From NCBI GenBank assembly GCA_031308135.1, contig JAHLJT010008446.1, positions 164,190,384 through 164,254,383 on the forward strand: 64,000 nucleotides of DNA, in the 5' to 3' direction. A program made the position numbers and the translations under genes. Shown one piece after another: positions 46,002 through 56,963 of the stretch. Positions within the stretch are counted from its first letter, which is position 1. Each line of letters starts with the position of its first letter. The notes under the pieces are model-generated. The model was given only the letters and a program-made list of their open reading frames with translations. It did not search any database and had not been told where the DNA came from. Origin of the DNA: Acheta domesticus (lineage: Eukaryota; Arthropoda; Insecta; Orthoptera; Gryllidae).

Positions 46002-46908
46002 TAGTAATCTCTCAACATTCGCGAGAGTTAGGTTCCCAAAAAACCTCGCGAATGTTAAGTCTAATAATTCTTTTAATGAAGAAAGGTGGGTTAGGTTCTT
46101 GGATATCGGAAAACTGTTTGAAAAAGAAAAAAATCTGACAATCAATTGCAGTACAACTGATTAAGCGCTACTACAAACAGAATTCACAATTAACATTCCA
46201 AAATGAAGAAATAAAATAATGTTTGAAAGTTATTTCGAAGTTGAAAATGATTGGATATAGGATTTACTAATTTTTTTGTTTCATCACCTTTCTCGCTGTT
46301 CTAATATCCAAATATGAAAGAGTTCCTGCTTCTATTCTCTCTTAAATTTCGAAGTTATTTCCATGTTTGGATCACATCCGAATGCCAGTTCCACCAGAGC
46401 TTGTTGATTTTAGAACGCCATCAACAGCTTTGACATTGAAGTTACTCCAGGACGCAGTTTCGCTTCCGTTACTTCATCGTTACCGTCAATGAGGTTTTCT
46501 TCACTGATGATTTCCCGAAGCTCCTCGACAATGAGCTCTTTATGATGAGACTTGCACAGATCCTGAATGGCTTTTCTGTTTATTTGGCCAAGACTCTTAC
46601 CTCCAATTTGGCGCAACTGAATTGAATTATTTGACAATTGTATTATTCTATAAATGTGAATTGACATTTCATATGTGTAATTTTTGAAGAAAGTTATTCT
46701 GCGAGCTCCGAGGTCTGCCGAGTTCGTTTCCCAGATGATGATGATGATGATAAAGGAAATGAAATGTGCTCGCTTTCAAAGAAAATGTACGACCAAAGAC
46801 CCACTCACGATTGTCGAAGTAACGAATGTTAAAACCGGGAGCATTTTTCTAATCGCGAAAGTTCGGAACTTGCGAATAGCGAATCCGCGAATGTAGACGG
46901 ATTACTGT
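46002..46908 (-). mobile_element. Tigger/pogo-like element with remnant of transposase C-terminus
   Basis: The left end TAGTAATCTCTCAACATTCG, with CGAGAGTTAGGTTCCC, is mirrored at the right by AATCCGCGAATGTAGACGG then ATTACTG. That gives inverted ends of the form (C/T)AGTAATC-x-x-TC/CT-ACATTCGCG, next to TA dinucleotides. Inside, the minus strand reads IQDLCKSHHKELIVEELREI and then ALVELAFGCDPNMEITSKFK. This resembles the C-terminal part of jerky/Tigger transposases (L-T-x-EDL-x-E, then DPN-x-E). The N-terminal HTH and DDE parts are missing. Confidence 0.6.
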
Positions 46909-47794
46909 TATAGTTTTCTGTGGAACAAAAACGCACAAAATATCTTGAAACGAGATTTAATTATTTAAATTCATCTCATAATACAGAAAATAATATAAAA
47001 AACAATTGCTAAAAGATTCGAGACTCGCGTGATGTACACTGTCTCGTATGTTGGCAAAACGATGTGACGATATCGCTTCGTGACCCAACATTCAATAATT
47101 TGTTTACGTACATTAAACTTCGTTTTATTACATTTAATGTATGAAAATTTTTTTTGATAATTTACTACGTTGATACTAAATTAAATATTGCCTTTTTAAA
47201 CTTGATTTCAAAACCAATTTTTTGAACTGTCAGATTGATTGGAAACAATGTCTTATAACTTAAGACATATCGAATTCCCTGTTACAAAATAACCACTGCA
47301 AAGACTCGCTAGTATGATTCGGAGCAATTAATGCAGCTACCATCTCCCACTATCTTATCTCGCTTTTAGTTCTGTTTTGCGAAATGAAAGAAAATGAAAT
47401 TAATAGTTTTTTCTTTTAGTTTTTACGAGAGATAACTGTGGAAATTCTAAGAGATTTCTATGAAGCTGCGCACTCATGAATAGTGCGAAATTTCTTCTTA
47501 CTAAAATGACTAATCTTTTTGATGAGATTGTAATCCACTGACGAAAAAGTGCTGTAAAGAAAAGAAAAATAACAGTAAAGAGACCTTACGTATTTACATT
47601 ACTCCTGACTGCACACTTTCAAATCACAAACATTGTCAAAGTAAACAAAATGATTATCATATGGCGATAGACATCTGGGATTGGTTTAATTTGAATATAT
47701 TCTTGTTTAGCATTGGCAACTTCCAACACGGACAGACATTGGTGAAATAGTCAATTATCATAAACCATCTGCTTTTACTGACCATATTACGCTA
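46909..47794. other. Slit intron, nothing recognised
   Basis: AT-rich; no coding or repeat signal recognised. Confidence 0.4.
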
Positions 47795-48135
47795 TCTTTA
47801 ACACCTCTTTTGTTTGACAACATGAATTAAGACTTTTTAATTATCTCATTACATTTTTTTAATAACGCCTCTATTTCACAATAACGTTAACACCTTTTGA
47901 TTAATCGCATTAATTCAGATTTCTTAACTACCTCGTCGCGAATCTTTTCTATTATCTGCAAGTATTTAACACCTTCTGTTTTCATTGGCCAATCAATATT
48001 CATCGTGATTTCAGGCTTACTTATCTCATCGAACATTTTTTCAATTACGCATCAAATGCACCATAACGTTGACATCTGGTTTGCCCCACCATATGACATC
48101 TGGCTTCTTAATTTTCTCCTATAATAACGCGCACC
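47795..48135 (+). repeat. Degenerate tandem repeat, about 80-105 bp units
   Basis: Words TTAACACCT, TTTCTTAACTACCTCGTC / TTACTTATCTCATCG and AATAACG recur in the same order about four times (starts near 47798, 47886, 47965, 48069). The units have diverged strongly. It lies about 350 bp upstream of the slit LRR-cap exon. Confidence 0.45.
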
Positions 48136-48487
48136 ATCCACACACGATGGTTGAAAACCAACATTAGAGGACGAGTTCTTTTCGGCAGTCAAAGATACCC
48201 GCGTGGATGCCTGCAAGACGGCAGCACCATCGGGACGTCGATACATATTCTGCAGTAAAGGAAGGGGGTTGGGTTTCTTCCACGTCATGACCTTCCGCAG
48301 CCCCCGACCCCTTTGTGCGCAGATATTCTATGGTGGACTATTGTATTGTATCCACAAACTTGTGTCGTCTAAAAAACATTATTATTTTGTGTGTTGCTTG
48401 GAAAATTGTCATTTTTGTAGTAAATGAGCAATATGTTTATATTAGTATTAAATGCATGTACTAATTCATGTGCATTTTGTTGTGAAG
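48136..48487. other. Slit intron end, acceptor region
   Basis: Contains a short GC-richer segment (48180-48320) and ends in the acceptor TTTTGTTGTGAAG at 48475-48487. That acceptor has a weak pyrimidine tract. Confidence 0.5.
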
Positions 48488-48651
48488 CAATTTGATGTAT
48501 AATCCATTCAACTGCAATTGTCATTTGGCGTGGTTCGCTGAGTGGCTGCGCAAACGAAACCTGAGTTCCGGAAGCCCAAGATGTTATTCCCCTCCACGAG
48601 TGAAGGACGTACAAATTTATGAGCTACCTCATCATGAATTTAAGTGCACCA
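48488..48651 (+). CDS. slit: slit exon encoding an LRR C-terminal cap (LRRCT)
   Basis: 164 nt, entering in phase 2 and leaving in phase 1 at a GTAAGT donor. It encodes [20 protein letters not shown], then [20 protein letters not shown], then [14 protein letters not shown]. This is the cysteine-rich cap that seals the concave LRR solenoid: [17 protein letters not shown], then RC, then EFKC, with the four half-cystines C-x-C...C...C that form two disulfides. It joins in phase to the exon at 21787. From memory it resembles the cap of insect Slit domain 3. The next exon (LRR N-cap of domain 4) was not found before the window end. Confidence 0.95.
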
Positions 48652-49380
48652 GTAAGTAGATTGCATTGTAGTTTTTAAAATATTCATAAGATCCCTAAAT
48701 ATGTACTGGTACTATATTGTAAATCGTCGTCTTGCGTTTTTCAATATTTTTTTTGGAAGAGTGTGGGGCTCATTTGGACAGATGGAAATGGTTTTGCAAA
48801 TGAGGTTATATTTCTCAATGAATTTTCATGCAACTTGCTGAAAAACATGATTAAACATTTGGCTTTAAGATATGATAAATATTGAAACTAAGTTATATCT
48901 TTTATCGTAGTTTGTTGTTTTTCAACTATGCAGCGTATGTCATAATGTTCCCCAAGAGTGGGGTAAATTACACCAGGGGCACATGTGGACGAGTTTAATA
49001 ACAAAAAAGTAAATATTAAATTTTATCAACAAATATATTGATTCTTGTTGTATATAAATAAGAACTATTACAAAATCGAAGACTTAACTTCATTAAAAAT
49101 AAATATGGCATTTTGTAAATAATGTAGTAAGTTATAAAACATTGTACTGCAACTGTAGATTAATTGGAAAATGTTTATTGAGTTCAGTTTCATCAAACTC
49201 TTACGACGTCTTTATCAACAACAGGAGAAAAAATGAACCTATTAACACTTTTTCTCATAGTCTCTTCCTCTTTTTCTTGTTCATAGCTCTCGCTTACAGC
49301 TCGCTTTCATTCATAAGTAATCGCTTTTTACCACTGAAGAAAATATTCATTGAGCAGTTTTTATGCTCAGCTGTGAATTC
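48652..49380. other. Slit intron, nothing recognised
   Basis: AT-rich DNA between the slit donor and the LINE. Confidence 0.5.
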
Positions 49381-49385
49381 TTGCT

Positions 49386-52300
49386 GTGAAGTGTATTTTG
49401 ATTGAAATTGCCGACGAAAATCATATTTTTCATCATCTTTGTAAGTTGTCTCATTTATTTCTTGTCATATCTCCTCTTTCTTCCCATCTCTGTCTTCTTA
49501 TTCTGCTTAATCTGTTTTGTACAAACTCCTTCTCGTCAATCGATCTGGCACTCTGCGGTCCATCCCTATCTACCATGGTAGAGTGGACTGTTCTCGATGA
49601 CCTACATGAGAGTGACCATTTCCCTACTCTGGTCCACTTTAATATCCCTAATTTAGACGTCATCCACCCTCCTCGCTGGCTAATCCATCGAGCCGACTGG
49701 GATACATTCAGCGAGAAAATTATAATGCCAGACCACTTTTCAAATAACATCGATACGTTAGTGGCCCAATTCATCGACGCCCTTCTTCGCGCAGCCACCG
49801 TTCCAATCCCGACGTCTACGTGTCGGCCACGACACGTCCCTGTGCCTTGGTGGAATGCTGACTGTGCCACCGCGGTGCGTGACCGAAAGCGAACACTCGC
49901 GAGGCTCAATAGGTTCCCCACCGCATCAAACCTGATTGATTACAAAAGAAAGCGGGCAAAGCTAGATTAGTAATGCGGGAAAGTAAGACCGCTTCCTAAA
50001 GAGCCTATATTTCTTCTTTGTTGCCATACCCCGCCTAAAGTAGAATGGCGAAAGATCCGACAGTTCGCAGGAAGATTGTCCCCGCCATCTGTCCCAGGAC
50101 TTGTCAATGGAAATCTCATTATTTCTCCAGAAGAAGTAGTTGAGGAATTGGCCTGTCATTATGAAAATACCTCCAGTTCCTTACACTACTCCCCTAGCTT
50201 CTTGAAAACGAAGAGTAGAATGTAAAAATGCAGATTGGACTTCTCAATTTGCCTGGAGGAAGATCATAACGCCCTTTCTCCGTGGATGAATTTTCCTGTG
50301 CGCTCGCCCGTGGGTACTCCAGGACCAGACCAGATACACAATCAAATGTTAAAACATGCCGGAAGAGGTACGTATTTTTCTTCTCCGTATTTTCAAAAAG
50401 ATTTGGATGGAACATATCTTTCTTAGGACCTGGCGCGAAGCAATTATTATTCCAATTCCTATCGAAGGAAAGGACAGGACAAAACCGTCTACCTACAGCA
50501 CAATCTTGCTCACAAGCTGTGTATGCAAACCTGTAGAGCGAATGGTGAACACGCGTTTGGTCTGGCTCCTGGAACAGAGAAACCTACTTACCCCCATCCA
50601 ATGTGGTTTCAGGAAGAACAGGTCAACCATGGACCACCTTGTCACCCTTACCAAAAATCTCCACTGCTTTCATTCTACGTCAACACCTGGTAGCAATTTT
50701 CTTCGATATAGAGAAAGCTTATGATACTACCTGGAGGTACGGCATTCATCGCACCATCTATTCTTGGGGTCTTAGGGGCCGGCTCCCCCTTTTTTTAGTA
50801 GCCTGTCTTTCTTCAAGATACTTCCGTGTCCGCCAGCCATCATTTAGAAAACGGGGTCCCTCAGGGCTCAATTCTGAATGTCACTGTTTGCCATCGCTGT
50901 CAGTAGTATAGCGTCGATAATCCGAGAGCCGGTGAAAGCATCGCTCTTCGTTGACGACTTTGCCATTTCCTGCTCCTCCAAGAGTATTCAAGTGATAGAG
51001 AAACCATTACAACTTGTCCTCAAGAAATTGCAGGAATGGAGTGATGCGCCAGGTTTTAAATTCTCCACATCAAATACTAACTGTATGCACTTCTGCAGGA
51101 TTCATCATCTCCATAACCACCCCATCTTTTTCTTGGAAGCAATTTTCTTCCTTTTGTAGAATCTGCAACATTCCTTGCGCTTACTTTCGATAAGAGCCTA
51201 ACTTGGCGAAATCACATCCGTAAACTGAAAAGCCGATGTGTGTCACCTCGAACCTCCTCCGCACCCTTACAGGCAACTCTTGGGGAGCAGATCGTGTGTG
51301 TCTCTTGGGTTTGTATAGTACTCTCATCCCCTCTATTTTGGATTATGGATGTATTCTATATTGGTCAGCGTCACCATCAACCCTCCGGCCATTAAATACC
51401 ATTCACAACACACGGTATAAGGATTCCGGTATAAGGATTAGTACAGGCGCCTACCGTACGAGTCGCATCGAATGCCTCTTGGCCGAAGCTGGAGAACCAT
51501 ATCTGAGCCAAAGGCGAGATATTTTATTAGCCTCATATGGTGCTAAAGTGTCAGGACTCTTTGACCATCCCCGTCGACGAATAATCACCCACCCAAATTA
51601 TGAGTCCTCGTATATTCTTCGAACATCGTCACCCTATGCCCCAGGTATTAGATTACGAAATATTCTCCGGGAACTAAATGACGATCTTCCCACTCCTGTA
51701 AAACCCACTAGTGACCGGATTCTCCTTTGGAAACTTCTCCTTCCCAATATTGACTTCAGACTCACCAATCTATGCGAACAAACTACTAGTCCTCTGGTTT
51801 ACCAGATGCAGTTTCAGGATATGAGAGAATCCTATCCGGATCATTTATTCTTATACACGGATGGTTCATCGTGCAGCGACGCGGTGGCATGTGATTTTTA
51901 TTGTATCAGGGCCACCAAATCATTTCGATTTCACTCCCAGTGCAGTATATTCACAGTCGAAATGTATGCAATTCCTGGGGCCGTAAAATACATCGAATGA
52001 GCGACGTTGCGGCGAGTAGTTAACTGTTCTGATTCTCTCAGCTCTCTTCAAGCTGTCTCCCGTCCTTCGTCAGACTACCTGACGTTATCTGTTCAAAGAC
52101 TGATTCATCGTCTTCTGTCCCGCCGCTATGATCTGGTACTTAGTTTTGTCCCAGGCCACGTGAGTATCACAGGGAATGAACTGGCCGACCAGGCGGCGAA
52201 ATCAGCGACTCGTGAAACTCGTATCGACATTCCTTCTGTACCATTGTCCGATATTCAGGCTTTCTTGCAACGATCCGTGTTTAGAGCGTGGCAAACAGAG

Positions 52301-52645
52301 TGGCACAATAGCCTTTTCAAACTAAGTGCGATAAAGAGTTCTGTTCATCCCTGGCGTTCCTCTTCACGCTCCACTAGGCGTGAGGAAGTTATTTTAACCC
52401 GTCTTCGTTTCGGACACTGCCACTTTTCTCACGGTTCCCTCCTTCGAAGTGAAACTCCTTCCATCTGTGACTCGTGCAGGACTTTCTTTCTGCGGAACAC
52501 GTCCTCCTGCACTGCAGGAAATTTGATGGCAACCGACGAAGACATGACCTGGGCAACTCGCTACGGGAGGTGCTCGGGGATGACGATTCTGCGCTCTCAA
52601 AACTTTTTTGTTTTTTGAGAGAAAGCGGAATATATAATTTTATTT
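49386..52645 (+). mobile_element. Non-LTR retrotransposon with APE endonuclease tail, reverse transcriptase and RNase H, 5'-truncated
   Basis: Order on the + strand: C-terminal end of an APE-type endonuclease (SSIDLALCGPSL, then WTVLDDLHESDHFPT, 49540-49625); linker VPWWNADCATAVRDRKRTLA; reverse transcriptase pieces GTPGPDQIHNQMLKH (50310), IIIPIPIEGKDRTKPSTYST (50444), GFRKNRSTMDHL, FFDIEKAYDTTWR and LFVDDFAISCSS with the DD pair (50946-50980). RNase H follows: LYTDGSSCSDAV (51852), EMYAI (51960), CSDSLSSLQAV (52025), FVPGHVSITGNELADQAAKS (52146), then RLRFGHCHFSHG (52400). RNase H after RT fits the I/R1/LOA-type LINEs. Frameshifts near 50230, 50700, 50900, 51150 and 52000 kill the ORF. It is GC-richer than its surroundings, so relatively young. 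Confidence 0.87.
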
Positions 52646-53030
52646 GAAAGATAATAACAATGTTTTATGTTGTTTTTTGGCCCCTTTGCAGCAAATTTTA
52701 CGTTTTAAGATAAATTTTACGCGCCCTTATTCTTGTTTCCTTCTGCCTTTCAGAATTCAAGACCTCTTTTTAGTCAATGTACATGCTTTTTAACAGCGGG
52801 TAAGTTGCATCTGCAACACTGAATATTTTTTAAAATACTTTGGCATGGGCGCAAATGACCACAGTAGTTGAAGCGGCCTCTAAACCCTATTCAGTGAATC
52901 AATTTACTTGTAGTAAATTTGTAATTCTTACTTAGAAAAATTGTACAATTTTCTTAAACGTGCTTGATTTCTTGACCTCTGTTGGTTAATAGTGAGACTT
53001 AGTCTTGAGTGTAAGTCAGTGAAATATTAA
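52646..53030. other. LINE 3' region and spacer
   Basis: Probably the LINE 3' UTR. No clear poly(A) tail is seen, so the 3' end is not fixed. Confidence 0.4.
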
Positions 53031-53085
53031 TTCAAATTGCCAGCGTTTCGGCTTTATATTAAGCCTTCATCAAGGCTACAAAAGG
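53031..53085 (-). ncRNA. Hammerhead-like hairpin (probably degenerate)
   Basis: The minus strand reads CCTTGATGAAGGCTT, then AATATAAAGCCGAAACGC. This has the hammerhead order: UGAUGA, then stem II (AGGCUU / AAGCC), then GAAA. The first core base is U rather than C in CUGAUGA, and stems I and III are not convincing, so activity is unlikely. In known families such minimal hammerheads lie at the ends of Penelope-like elements. A Penelope-type fragment is present at 63790-64000, but far away. Confidence 0.4.
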
Positions 53086-53161
53086 ATTTTTTTAAAGTAC
53101 AAAAAATTGCCTAATCATCTAATACCTACTAGTCTATTACACAATTTTGACTAATATGTAT

Positions 53162-54431
53162 TGTAACGATTGGTACAGTTACCAGTCGTCACTGACGTCC
53201 CGGCTGTCGTGAAGACGTTTAAAATGCGCGGCCAGACGCGCGGGCTGCGATGAGCGGTGGTGCGAGCGCTGCCTGGTATCGTGTGGCCGCGACAGTGCGC
53301 GGGTCAGCCGCGCCGAGAAAGGTGTGGAAGGCAGGATCGTAGGGGCGAGACGGGGGTTCCCTCCCCTCCGCGAGAGGGGGTTCGCATAAATTCGGCGAGC
53401 GAACAGAAAACCCTTCTTCTTGACCAGACCACCTGTGTGAACAGGTCTTTCTTGACCAGAACGGACAGTGATTAGCTTTGATAGTGAGGCCGCCATTTTA
53501 TGCTGCGAGAGTGATAAAGTGTACGGATCAGAAAGAGTTAATATTAATGTGAAAATCTAGTGAAGTTTTATCGGTGGAGCTACAGTAGAAACTCTTGAAT
53601 CAGTAGCGAAGTTCAACGAAAATCAATAGATGATGCATGCAAATTCGTCGACGTTTATTGGACAGAGTAAGAATGCTGTAACAAATTGACTGAATTCGAC
53701 AGAGGGCTGGAAGCGACGATAGGAAACAGGAAAAAGCACAAATTTCCTGAAGTGCACGAACTCTGAATACGCGTGCGTGATCGAGCACGAAGGAAGGCGA
53801 AGAGGACGTGAGGTGGCCGTGGAATTGGTGAGGAAGACAAGAACGGGAGAAGAACGTAAATTCCTGTCGCAGAAGTACGAGAGAAGGGCGTGGACGTACT
53901 AGGAACGAATACAGAGAGTCATTTAAAGGAAAGATTTCGTGCAGGTTGATGATGCAGAAGTATTTTTTTTGTAAATTCAGTGAATTAATAGGGTTGTACA
54001 TAAATGTGTGATTTGATTTGTTTGTAGAATAATGGGCAAAACTAATTCTAAATCTTAAAAGGATCAAATATTCATGAGTAGCAAACGTTTGCAAATATTA
54101 TTATAAAATTAAAGATAACAACCGTGTACGGAAGTTTTTTAAACATTAATTTTAAGTGGCAGATTCGAAAGAACCGAGTGTTCGATTAATTTAAGTATAA
54201 TTTTGCCCAGTTTTGATTTTGATGTTATTTCTTTTTTTTCATCGTTTGTTTCTGTATTTTAAGTGCAGAATATATGACCAGTGATTTGATTTGTATTTGG
54301 GGTTTACTTTCTCACACCCTGATGATACTGCTCCCTGAGATGACAAAGGTCGTAAGAGCATTCAAACTACGCCGCCCATTAACTATTATCAAAAACAAGG
54401 AAAGGGGAGTATAAAAATTGTATAATTACAT
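53162..54431 (+). other. GC-rich block, possible Gypsy-type LTR (unproven)
   Basis: Starts TGTAACGATTGGTACAG, a form seen at Gypsy LTR starts, and an ATTACA occurs at 54425. It is GC-rich between 53210 and 53420 and AT-rich after. There is no second LTR, primer-binding site or target duplication that I can see, so this is only a candidate solo LTR. Short ORFs on both strands have no known motif. Confidence 0.25.
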
Positions 54432-54731
54432 ACCATTTTCCGGACCTCTCGGACCTGGTATGGTATGGAGGATAAGGTGCGAGAATCGTGGATTGGATGA
54501 AACACAAAATATTTCAAAGGCTACACACATATAAAGTAATAAATTGAGTTAAGAATATAAATATTAAATTAAGTTTTAAACACCTTTGCCATATATTTTA
54601 ATAATGCACAAATTAACTGAATTGAAGTAGCCTACTTGTTAAATAATTCTCCATACAAGCAACACACATGTTCAATGTTATTAACAATTTTCTTTTCCTT
54701 TTTTGGGACAATAAATTTGGTGTGATCATCC

Positions 54732-54770
54732 TCACGTGTGATTATCAACGCTATTGATAATCACACGTGA
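54732..54770. repeat. Perfect 17-bp hairpin with CACGTG in each arm
   Basis: Arms TCACGTGTGATTATCAA (54732-54748) and TTGATAATCACACGTGA (54754-54770) are exact inverted repeats with a 5-base loop CGCTA. Confidence 0.93.
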
Positions 54771-55984
54771 ACTTAAAAATATCATCATTACTTGCAATAT
54801 TCTGTGATATAATGAAATGATATATGATATTATGTGATGAAACATGGCGGCGCAAACAGTTGACGGTAAACACCGGGAAACCGCTGTTCATGTTATGCAT
54901 ACTCGGTTGCTAGGGCGTCGTTATGATGTCAAATCGGCTCGTGAACGATTCAAAGGCTGGCTCTTCTTTTTGAGCAAGAGAACCATAGTGTCGGAGTATA
55001 AGAGAAATAACGTTAGGGGATGAGGCACAATAAATATCAAACCGGAAAGAGGAATTATGGGAGTAAACAAATGGCAGGTTGCTTCCATCTACAGGGCATT
55101 GGAATGGAATTCGGCTTGTTTTTCCTTCTTCTACTAGGTGTGCAGGCGATCGGATGGCTCGTGATAGAGGCGGAATCTAACATTGGTTTTATTGTATTGT
55201 CGCTGTGCCGTTGCAGTTATCTGTAGCAGTGATTTCAGCCAGGCAGTTAATTTTTTGTCATTGAACAATTTTCAATTATTTTGTTCAGCAAATTTAAATA
55301 ATTGGATAAACTTTTATTGTGGAAATAATCCGGATTGGGACTATAAATATTTCCGCAGTGCGGCTGTGGCGGAGCAAATTATCTGTGGATAGATTAAAAA
55401 AAACTTGTTGAGAACCTTTAACATTTCGGCATGCAAGTTAAAATTCTGGACATTGCAGTAAATTGCATTAGGAAATGTAATGACGTAAAGGACGCCAGGT
55501 TGTTACGGTAGAAACCGATACGAAGCATTTTATTTAGCATGAAAGCGAGTAGGGATTAGAACGTTAGATACCAGAGATACTTTCCCGATACGTTTAGTTT
55601 GTGATTAGGCGTCCATACGAGACGCAGAAGGGGAAAAGTAACCATAGATGGCAGGATAGCTGCAGATGCTAGTCAGATTTAGGTGCTAGGAGGAGCATTG
55701 AAGAGCGAAGCAGACGACACCAGGGCCCGGCTTGGCCCGAACGAAGAACGGAATACGTCGTGGAAGTCCTGGGTTGGTTCTTCGGGGCGCCGTCCAACGA
55801 CATACAAGAGAGTTCTAGGATACTGTTCTGACGAACGCTATCTCAAAGATTTCAGAGGTCATGACCAAAAGATTTCGATAAAAATGAGTTAAAATTTAAT
55901 TGAATACGATTGTTCATGAGAAAGCTAGACAAAAGACAATCAAAACTTGAATAATGTTGATGTGAAACATAACCAAAGTCAGCT
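54771..55984. other. Spacer, nothing recognised
   Basis: Contains a GC-richer patch (55690-55830) with an unrecognised short ORF. No gene or terminal repeat is identified. Confidence 0.4.
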
Positions 55985-56105
55985 CTGAACCTAGGTCCTG
56001 TATATTTTATTTGATTCTGCCGCGCTCGGCCATTTTCGATGTCAACCAATCACGGGCCGTAATTTTGTTCTGGTTCTGAATGAAGCTAAGGAATGCTAAT
56101 ATGCT
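55985..56105 (+). repeat. Dispersed repeat family H, copy 2
   Basis: Inverse copy of 22080-22190 (see there). It carries CCAATCACGGGCC and TGCCGCGCTCGGCC. The source element is unknown. Confidence 0.7.
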
Positions 56106-56963
56106 ACCAGGCAGCAGTCCTGGAGGTGCGCATATGCATGTGCATCTTATTTATTTCAGTGCGGTGCGAACTAGTGCTTTTTGACTGCGTGGTGTTCATT
56201 GTTGTACGGGACCTAAATGGGGGCTTAGTTGATTGGCCGTGCACACAGTGCTCGACAGTGTGGTTGGGGGGGTAGCGCATCACTTTTGGCATCTTCATTG
56301 GAACCCGCGGTGGTGCCGCTTGAGGGCTTCCTCCACTATTACATGAGTCACGGGTGACAAGTTCTCTGCGGGTTTCACTAGCTCATCAGATGCCATAGCA
56401 GCGGTGCCAGCGCCTTGCCGCTCCCCGCTCGGCGTTATGTCTAGCAAATTTCTCATCGTAGGTGAGGGTGAGTGGGTGGGAAACCTAGTGGCCGACGAGT
56501 AGTGCTGCCAGAACTACTGATTTCTCATTAGAAATACTGGTTTTCAAGTAAATGAGAATATAATTGTAATGTATTTCCATTGAATACTGATTTTCTGCTG
56601 AAAATTAACTACAAGTGGAAAATTTCAATGCGCCGCCTCGTTCATGGGGTCCGAAAACTAGTTGCATTCTTTGGTCTTTTTACACATCTACAAGCCTACA
56701 CTTTTGATCCACTTTTACGTAAGTTTTGTTGGTACACATGTATCATGTTAATGCGATAGGTTTCGTGTGGCACGTTAATGTGTTATGCAAAAGAGAAACA
56801 AACGAGGGTTGTTGATAGTAACCATGTTATAATGTTTCTGACTGAAATAAAGCTGAGTAATATTTATTTAATATTTATTAATTCATTAATGATAAAAATT
56901 AATATGTAAATCTGAAAATTATAAGTAACACATGTGTTATTGGAATGAAGTGGACTACCATTG
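56106..56963. other. Spacer, nothing recognised
   Basis: A GC-richer part (56280-56480) is followed by AT-rich sequence. No gene is recognised. Confidence 0.4.

Noticed and set aside
47000..49000. CRISPR-like spaced repeats near 47.8-48.1 kb
   Set aside because: Units are degenerate, of uneven length and without conserved repeats/unique spacers; the DNA is eukaryotic.
49451..49921. 156-codon minus-strand ORF
   Set aside because: Antisense shadow of the LINE endonuclease/linker region.
53179..54094. Minus-strand ORFs of 105 and 164 codons
   Set aside because: Composition-driven, without motifs, and overlapping + strand frames.
53162..54431. Gypsy LTR with TGTAACG start
   Set aside because: No partner LTR, primer-binding site or target duplication; kept only as an unproven block.
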